From the NCBI GenBank assembly GCA_050732995.1, contig JBOHSA010000222.1, positions 1-32,023 on the forward strand: 32,023 nucleotides of DNA. Direction: 5' to 3'. Source of the stretch: JBOHSA01 sp050732995. GTDB taxonomy: Bacteria; Gemmatimonadota; Gemmatimonadetes; Gemmatimonadales; GWC2-71-9. The notes beneath the pieces were generated by a model. The model was not told the origin of the DNA. It was given only the letters and a program-made list of their open reading frames with translations, and did no database searches. The translations under genes were made by a program, and so were the position numbers. Position 1 is the first letter of the stretch. Each line of letters opens with the position of its first letter. Shown here piece after piece: positions 26,746-32,023 of this stretch.

Positions 26746-26751
26746 TATCAT
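26746..26751 (+). promoter_or_regulatory. Putative -10 element of the formate dehydrogenase operon
   Basis: TATCAT (5 of 6 matches) lies 28 bases before the ATG at 26780, leaving room for the GAGAGG ribosome binding site. No -35 box is seen because the GC palindrome occupies that region. The site overlaps the alternative ATG at 26750, which argues against that start. Confidence 0.3.
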
Positions 26752-26779
26752 GCGGGAACTCGTCACCTGTAGAGAGGGC

Positions 26780-29700
26780 ATGCAGCTCTCAAGACGTGAC
26801 TTCCTGCTGCGTGCATCCGCGGGCGCCGGGTCCGGCACCGCCCTCGGCGCGCTCCTGGGCCTCGGCGCGAGCCTGGCGCCCGCCACCGCTGGCGCTCAGG
26901 CGCTCCGGATCCGGGACGCGCAGGCCACCCCCAGCGTCTGCCCCTACTGCTCGGTCGGCTGCGGGACGATCGTCCATACCGTCGCGGGCGAGATCGTCAA
27001 CATCGAGGGCGATCCCCGCAGCCCGCTCAACGAAGGCACGCTCTGCCCCAAGGGCGCCGCCACCTATCAGCTCCACAAGAATCCGAACCGGGCCACCAAA
27101 GTCCTGCACCGCAAGCCGGGCGCTCGCGAGTGGACGGAGGTGGATCTCGACTGGGCGATGAACCGGGTGGCCGAGCTGGTCCGGCAGACGCGGGACGACA
27201 CCTTCGTCGAGCGGCTGTCCGACGGCACGGCGGTCAACCACACGCTCGGGATCTTCGCGCTGGGCGGCGCCACCCTGGACATCGAATGGAACCACCTCTG
27301 CCAGAAGCTGATGCGCGGCCTCGGCGTCGTCGCCATCGAGAATCAGGCCCGCATATGACACAGCTCTAGCGTCCCCGGTCTGGGGACCCGGCTCGGACGT
27401 GGCGCGGCGACCCTGTACCCGCGCAGCCTGGAGCACTCGGACTGCATCGTCATCGAGGGCTCCAACATGGCCGAGTGCCACCCCGTGGCGTTCCGCTGGC
27501 CGCTGAACGCCAAGACGGAGCACGGCGCGAAGATCGTCCACGTCGACCCCCGGTTCACCCGCACCAGCGCGATGGCCGACGTGTACGCGCCCGTCCGCGC
27601 CGGGTCCGACATCGCGTTCCTGGGCGGCCTCATCCATTACGTCCTCGACTCGCCGCGCTGGAACACGGACCCGTTCTTCCGCCAGTACGTCGTCAACTAC
27701 ACCAACGCCGCCACCATCCTGTCCGACGACTTCCAGGACACCGAGGATCTGGACGGCGTGTTCTCCGGCCTGCTCGAGTACGCCGGGAACACGAAGGACT
27801 GGCCATACGACGCGTTCGTGGGCCAGTACGACCAGCGCACCTGGCAATACGCCAGACGGTCAGGCGGCCCGGCGGCCGGACAGGCGGACGGCTCGTTCGA
27901 CGCGCTGATCCGATCCCTCAAGCCGCCGCCCGCGCTGCGGGACGAAACGCTGCGCGACCGGCGCTGCGTGTTCCAGGTGGTGAAGCGCCACTTCAGTCGC
28001 TACACGCCGGAGATGGTGGCGGAGGTCACCGGCTGCCCCAAAGAGACCTTCATCAAGGTCGCGGCGACCGTCCTCGAGAACTCTGGGGCCGACCGCACCA
28101 CGGCGTGGGTGTACGCGGTGGGCTGGACGCAGCACACCTACGGCCCGCAGATGATCGGGTGCTGCGCGCTGCTGCAGCTGCTGCTCGGGAACGTGGGGCG
28201 GCCGGGCGGCGGCGTGCTGGCCCTGCGGGGCCACGCCTCGATCCAGGGCTCCACCGACGTCCCCACGTTGTACCACAGCATCCAGGGGTATATGAACGCG
28301 CCGTCCGCGCTGCGGCCGCACGGCACGCTGCGCGAGTACCTCGCCGCCGAAGCCAACGCCGTGAGCTACTGGGCCCACATGCCGAAGTTCATGGTGTCCT
28401 ACCTCAAGTCGATATACGGCGACGCGGCGACCGCGGCGAACGACTATGGCTACGAGTGGCATCCCAGGATCTCGGGCGACCACTCGCACCTGCCGATGTT
28501 CGTGGCGATGGCCGATGGCAAGGTGCAGGGCATGATCTGCGTGGGGCAGAATCCCGCCACGTCGCTCAACGCCGGCCTCGAGCGCAAGGGCATGCGCCGG
28601 CTCAACTGGCTCGTAGTGAAGGACAACTTTCTCACCGAATCCGCGACGTTCTGGTACCGCGGTCCGGAAATCGAGCGTGGCGAGCTCCGGCCCGAAGACA
28701 TCGGCACCGAGGTCTTCTTCTTCCCGTCGGCGCAGGTGGCCGAGACCGACGGCACGTTCACCAACACGCAGCGCCTGCTCCAGTACCACCACAAGGCGGC
28801 CGAGCCGCCGGGCCAGTGTCGCTCGGATCTCTGGTTCACGCACCAGCTGGCCCTGCGGCTGAAGCGGCTGTACGCGACCAGCACGCTGGCGCGCGACCGG
28901 GGCATCAGGAACCTGACCTGGGATTTCGACCCCGAGGAGCCGTCGGCGCACGGGGAGCCCGACGCGCTCAAGGTCCTGCGCGAGCTCAACGGCTACCATA
29001 CGGGGGACCCCCGGCGGCACCTGGCGGGGTTCGGCGAGCTGAAGGACGACGGCTCCACGACCTGCGCCTCGTGGATCTACTGCGGCGTGTACCCCGCCCC
29101 GGACAAGAATCTCGCGGACCGCCGCGAGGCCGACCCGCCGGGGGTCGTCGGGGCGCAGCTCAACTGGGGCTGGGCCTGGCCGGCGAACCGCCGCGTGATG
29201 TACAACCGGGCCTCGGCGGATCCGCGTGGGCGGCCGTGGAGCGAGCGGAAGAAGTGGGTCTGGTGGGACGCGGGGCAGAAGAGGTGGGTGGGCTACGACA
29301 CGCCGGACTTCGCGCTGACCAAGGCGCCGGACGCCCCGGCCGACCCGAACGGCGTCGGGCTGGACGCGCTCTCGGGTCGCCAGCCGTTCATCATGCGGCC
29401 CGACGGCGTGGGCCTGCTCGTGGTCCCGAGCGGCCTGGTGGACGGGCCGCTGCCGACCCACTACGAGCCGGCTGAATCGCCGGTGCAAAACCCGCTGTAC
29501 GGCCGCCAGTCGAGCCCGGTCCTCAAGTACTGGCGGCGGGACGACAACCCGCTCGCGCCCGTGGGGGACGCCCGCTTCCCCTACGTGATCACCACCTACC
29601 GCCTCACCGAGCACTATCTCGCCGGGGCGATGAGCCGTTGGAACCCCTGGCTGGCGGAGCTGATGCCGGAGCTGTTCATCGAGCTCTCGCCCGAGCTGGC

Positions 29701-29965
29701 GCAGGAGAAGGGCATCGGGAACACCGACTGGGTGAAGATCAGCACGCCCCGCGCCGAGATCCGGGCCAAAGCGCTGGTGACGCGCCGGCTCCGCCCGTTC
29801 CGCATCGCCGGCCGCGTCGTGCACCAGGTCGGGATGCCGTGGCACTGGGGCTGGGAGGGCCTGGTCACGGGGGACGTCGTGAACGAGCTCACCGCCCTGG
29901 TCGGCGATCCCAACGTCAGCATCCATGAAGGCAAGGCGTTCGTGTGCAACGTGGAGAAGGCCTGA
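26780..29965 (+). CDS. fdnG: Formate dehydrogenase catalytic subunit, selenoprotein (TGA at 27356-27358 read as selenocysteine)
   Basis: This molybdopterin (bis-MGD) enzyme oxidises formate to CO2 in the periplasm. The 1061-residue reading includes one in-frame TGA. Residues 4-10 (SRRDFLL) are a twin-arginine signal. CPYCSVGC (54-61) and C89 bind a 4Fe-4S cluster. The TGA is residue 193, in NQARI-U-HSSSV, the position of Sec196 in E. coli FdnG (NQARV-U-HGPTV); the molybdenum-ligand Sec and the next His match. The frame continues with similarity to FdnG to the C-terminus (GYMNAPSALR, LYNRASADP-like VMYNRASADP, TTYRLTEHYL, KAFVCNVEKA). ATG 26780 is preferred, with GAGAGG upstream. It shares one base with the next gene (TGATG). 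Confidence 0.95.
27356..27393 (+). promoter_or_regulatory. Bacterial SECIS element for selenocysteine insertion
   Basis: Directly after the TGA, GTCCCC (27371-27376) and GGGGAC (27382-27387) form a perfect 6-bp stem capped by the loop GGTCT (27377-27381). Counting the T of TGA as 1, the loop occupies 22-26, exactly as in E. coli fdhF. The SelB contact bases T17, G23 and T24 are conserved. The first bases TGACACAGCTC also resemble fdhF. An outer AGC/GCT pairing can extend the stem. T17 may pair with an A here, whereas it is bulged in E. coli. Confidence 0.9.
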
Positions 29966-30762
29966 TGCCCGAAGCGATGGGGTTCTACACCGACACGACG
30001 GTGTGCATCGGGTGCAAGGCCTGCGAGGTCGCGTGCAAGGAGTGGAACCAGCTCCCCGCCACGAACGGCGGACGCAGCACGATGAGCGGGGACAGCTACG
30101 ACAACACCCGGCGCCTCTCCGGCACCGATTGGCGGCACGTCAAGTTCATCGAGCAGTTCAACGAGGATCGGAGCGAGACCCGCTGGCTGATGCTGTCGGA
30201 CGTCTGCAAGCACTGTGTGCAGGCGCCCTGCCTCGAGGTCTGCCCGACGAACGCGATCATCCGCACCGAGTTCGATACGGTGGTCATCCTGTCCGACACG
30301 TGCAACGGCTGCCGGCTGTGCATCGCCGCCTGCCCGTTCGGCGTGATCGACATCAACCCCGCCTCGAACACCGCCCAGAAGTGCACGCTGTGCTACGACC
30401 GCCTGCAGGGCGGGCTCGAGCCGGCGTGCTCGAAAGCCTGTCCGACCCGGTCGATCCAGTTCGGGACCATTCGCGAGCTGCGCGAGCGCGCGCAGAAGAG
30501 AGTGGACCAGCTGCACCAGGCGGGCGAGAGCAGGGCATACCTCTACGGCGCCGACGAGCGGATGCTTGGCGGACTCAACTCGTTCTACCTGCTGGTCGAC
30601 GAGCCGCAAGTGTACGGACTGCCGCCGGATCCGAAGATGCCGACGCGCAACCTCGTTCCCAGCTCGCTGTACGCGGCGCTCGGCGCCGTGATGGTCGGCC
30701 TCGCCGGAATCTTCCATCTCCGGAACAGGGGCGCCGGTGAACGGAAGGAGGCGCGGCCGTGA
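29965..30762 (+). CDS. fdnH: Formate dehydrogenase iron-sulfur subunit (four 4Fe-4S clusters)
   Basis: This 265-residue subunit carries electrons from the catalytic subunit to the membrane. Four ferredoxin-type cysteine sets are visible: CIGCKACEVAC (14-24), CKHCVQAPCLEVC (81-93), CNGCRLCIAAC (113-123), and CTLC (140-143) with ACSKAC (155-159). A C-terminal helix (SSLYAALGAVMVGLAGIFHL, about 235-254) anchors it in the membrane, as in FdnH and FdoH. There is no signal peptide, so it would be exported with the Tat-carrying catalytic partner. ATG at 29965 shares one base with the upstream stop, and its own stop overlaps the NrfD-type gene by 4 bases. Confidence 0.95.
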   Translation: MPEAMGFYTDTTVCIGCKACEVACKEWNQLPATNGGRSTMSGDSYDNTRRLSGTDWRHVKFIEQFNEDRSETRWLMLSDVCKHCVQAPCLEVCPTNAIIRTEFDTVVILSDTCNGCRLCIAACPFGVIDINPASNTAQKCTLCYDRLQGGLEPACSKACPTRSIQFGTIRELRERAQKRVDQLHQAGESRAYLYGADERMLGGLNSFYLLVDEPQVYGLPPDPKMPTRNLVPSSLYAALGAVMVGLAGIFHLRNRGAGERKEARP

Positions 30763-31688
30763 ACGGCGCACCATCGAGTACCTGGTTCACGACAGCGCCC
30801 CACTGGGAGTGGTACATCGTGCTGTACTTCTTCTTCGGGGGCCTGGCGGGAGGCAGCTACGTCCTCGCGGCCCTCATCGACGTGGCCGGCCGTGCCGAGG
30901 ATCGTCCGCTGGCGAGGCTGGGTTACTACATCGCGTTCCCGCTGGTCCTGCTCAGCGGGCTGCTGCTGACGGTCGACCTCTCGCGGCCGCTGCGGTTCTG
31001 GCACATGCTGATCGAGCGCAACACGTTCGAGCCGATGTTCAAGCACTGGTCGCCGATGTCCATTGGCTCCTGGGCGCTTCTCGTGTTCGGGTTCTTCACG
31101 TTCGTGTCCTTTCTCGCCGCGCTCGCCGACGACGACCGCGTGCGGCGGCCGGCTGTCCGCAAATTGCAGTGGCCGGCGTTCCGGACGCTGCGCGCGCCGT
31201 CAGCGCCCGGGCGGGTGATCGCGGTGCTCGGCGGGCTCGCCGGCTTCTACATCGCCGGTTACACGGGCGTGCTGCTGGCGGTCACGAACCGTCCGATCTG
31301 GTCGGACACGCCGCTGCTGGGCATGCTGTTCGTGGTGTCGGCTGCGTCGACGTCGGCTGCGCTGCTCGTGCTCCTGGCGCACCGGTCCGGCTGGACGATG
31401 CCCGGCGTAGCCGACCTGCATCGCATGGATGACTGGGTGCTCGCGCTGGAGTTCTTCGTCTTGATCGCCGTCATGGTATCGCTCGGCCCGGTGTTGACGG
31501 CCTGGCTGAACGCGTGGGGGCTCCTGCTCGTCATCGGCGTGATCGTTCTCGGAATGGCCGTGCCGCTGGCCCTGTCATGGCGCGCGCGGCGCGGTGGAGA
31601 GCTGAACCTCGTCACGAGCTCGATGCTCGTGCTCCTCGGCGGCTTCCTCCTTCGCGTCGTCATCGTGTTTTCATCGGAGGCGATCTGA
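30759..31688 (+). CDS. NrfD/PsrC-type membrane anchor subunit of the formate dehydrogenase
   Basis: The 309-residue protein has eight to nine membrane helices. The N-terminal block WEWYIVLYFFFGGLAGGSYV is the hallmark of NrfD/PsrC (a conserved GG-x-AGG/A in helix 1). Helix starts such as YYIAFPLVLLSGLLLTVDL, followed by RPLRFWHML, and a C-terminal GGFLLRVVIVFSS also fit. NrfD-type subunits exchange electrons with quinones and bind no heme. In E. coli the corresponding subunit FdnI is a di-heme cytochrome b, so this complex uses a heme-free anchor. The start is GTG at 30759 with GGAAGGAGG upstream. Confidence 0.93.
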   Translation: MNGAPSSTWFTTAPHWEWYIVLYFFFGGLAGGSYVLAALIDVAGRAEDRPLARLGYYIAFPLVLLSGLLLTVDLSRPLRFWHMLIERNTFEPMFKHWSPMSIGSWALLVFGFFTFVSFLAALADDDRVRRPAVRKLQWPAFRTLRAPSAPGRVIAVLGGLAGFYIAGYTGVLLAVTNRPIWSDTPLLGMLFVVSAASTSAALLVLLAHRSGWTMPGVADLHRMDDWVLALEFFVLIAVMVSLGPVLTAWLNAWGLLLVIGVIVLGMAVPLALSWRARRGGELNLVTSSMLVLLGGFLLRVVIVFSSEAI

Positions 31689-31693
31689 GCGGC

Positions 31694-31924
31694 ATGAGGA
31701 TCATCGTGCCGGCGCTGCTGCTCGCAACGGCTTCCGTCTCGGCCTGTGTCAGTCCGGAGGCGACCCGCACACGCGGCGGCGGCCCGGGCGCCGATCCCGG
31801 AAATCGTCCCGCGGACGTGAAGATGCACGAAGGCTCGCGGCAGTATTGGAAGACCCCCGTGGTCATCCCGGCCGAGCACGTGCCGCTGGAATCTGCCCGG
31901 CACGCCCGGGAGGTCGATCGCTGA
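31694..31924 (+). CDS. Small lipoprotein in the formate dehydrogenase operon
   Basis: The 76-residue product starts 5 bases after the NrfD-type stop. It has a lipoprotein signal (RIIVPALLLATASVSAC, lipobox SVSAC, Cys18). The mature part is Gly/Arg-rich and then reads PADVKMHEGSRQYWKTPVVI, followed by PAEHVPLESARHAREVDR. No family is recognised. Two His-containing segments could contact metal or a partner protein, but this is not shown. Coupling to the enzyme genes suggests an accessory envelope role in assembly or stability of the complex. ATG at 31694 is the only start giving a signal sequence; the longer frame from 31514 is a shadow. Confidence 0.7.
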   Translation: MRIIVPALLLATASVSACVSPEATRTRGGGPGADPGNRPADVKMHEGSRQYWKTPVVIPAEHVPLESARHAREVDR

Positions 31925-32023
31925 TGACGGCCCCGATTCCCGCGCTGGTGAACCTCGAGGGCCAGCGCCCTGAATGGTCGCCTTGGCTGGACGTCGTGAG
32001 GGAGGTCCTCGACGTCACGGGAG
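31924..32023 (+). CDS. N-terminal fragment of the next gene of the formate dehydrogenase operon
   Basis: ATG at 31924 shares one base with the preceding stop (TGATG), and the frame is open to the window end (33 codons: TAPIPALVNLEGQRPEWSPW, then LDVVREVLDVTG). The segment is too short to identify. The position after the structural genes would suit an FdhE-type accessory protein or a Sec-machinery gene, but the sequence itself does not show this. Confidence 0.6.
   Translation, partial: MTAPIPALVNLEGQRPEWSPWLDVVREVLDVTG

Noticed and set aside
26750..27358. First half of the formate dehydrogenase as a truncated pseudogene or separate short protein
   Set aside because: The TGA lies exactly at the selenocysteine position, is followed by a matching SECIS hairpin, and the same frame continues with full family similarity.
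27860..29926. 688-codon minus-strand open frame opposite the formate dehydrogenase
   Set aside because: Shadow frame of low-complexity Arg/Val/His composition with no recognisable motif.
31924..32023. Assigning the last fragment as fdhE
   Set aside because: Only 33 residues are visible and they show no FdhE motif; position alone is not enough.

Overview
This is a very GC-rich bacterial window of about 36 protein genes with almost no intergenic space. I see no tRNA, rRNA, CRISPR array, insertion sequence or phage gene. The gene content fits a Gemmatimonadota-type aerobic heterotroph: many small exported or lipo-proteins, Ig-like lipoproteins, an M28 peptidase, a DUF5679 zinc ribbon, frequent GTG/TTG starts and ATGA/TGATG overlaps. 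This placement is inferred from composition and style, not from a marker gene.

Layout. 1-501 is the end of a TPR protein. 502-2966 (minus) is a receiver-only response regulator followed by the complete heme-export set ccmA-ccmB-ccmC-ccmD; ccmD is a 37-codon gene that is easily missed. 2989-3306 (minus) is a STAS protein, and 3539-5479 (plus) is acetyl-CoA synthetase. 5483-6911 (minus) is a small hypothetical protein, a DsbA-like thiol oxidoreductase and a VKOR partner: a disulfide-forming pathway close to the cytochrome c maturation genes. 7030-9733 holds small proteins, an outer-membrane-like protein, an OsmC protein, a CDP-alcohol phosphatidyltransferase and a cyclic-nucleotide-binding protein. 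9823-11656 (plus) is a tight trio: an Ig-like lipoprotein, a SpeD-like protein without its catalytic serine, and a DoxX protein. 11657-15705 holds a TPR protein, argJ and a thioredoxin/DUF255 lipoprotein.

15911-19044 contains a CDGSH Fe-S protein, a DUF5679 zinc ribbon, a pruA plus HmuY-like operon, and a VOC gene that has lost its middle. 19041-24190 contains a histidine kinase, a blue-copper/Ig-like lipoprotein, a glutamate-carboxypeptidase-type M28 peptidase and an NTF2-like lipoprotein. 24333-26725 is a NagB-LmbE fusion coupled to a DUF1097 membrane protein.

26780 to the end is a formate dehydrogenase operon: catalytic subunit, four-cluster ferredoxin subunit, NrfD-type membrane anchor, small lipoprotein, and the start of another gene. 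The catalytic subunit is interrupted by an in-frame TGA exactly at the known selenocysteine position. The TGA is followed by a bacterial SECIS hairpin whose GGTCT loop sits at the same offset as in E. coli fdhF, so I read it as one 1061-residue selenoprotein and not as two broken genes. This is the strongest observation in the window. It implies that the host has the SelA/SelB/SelC/SelD machinery elsewhere.
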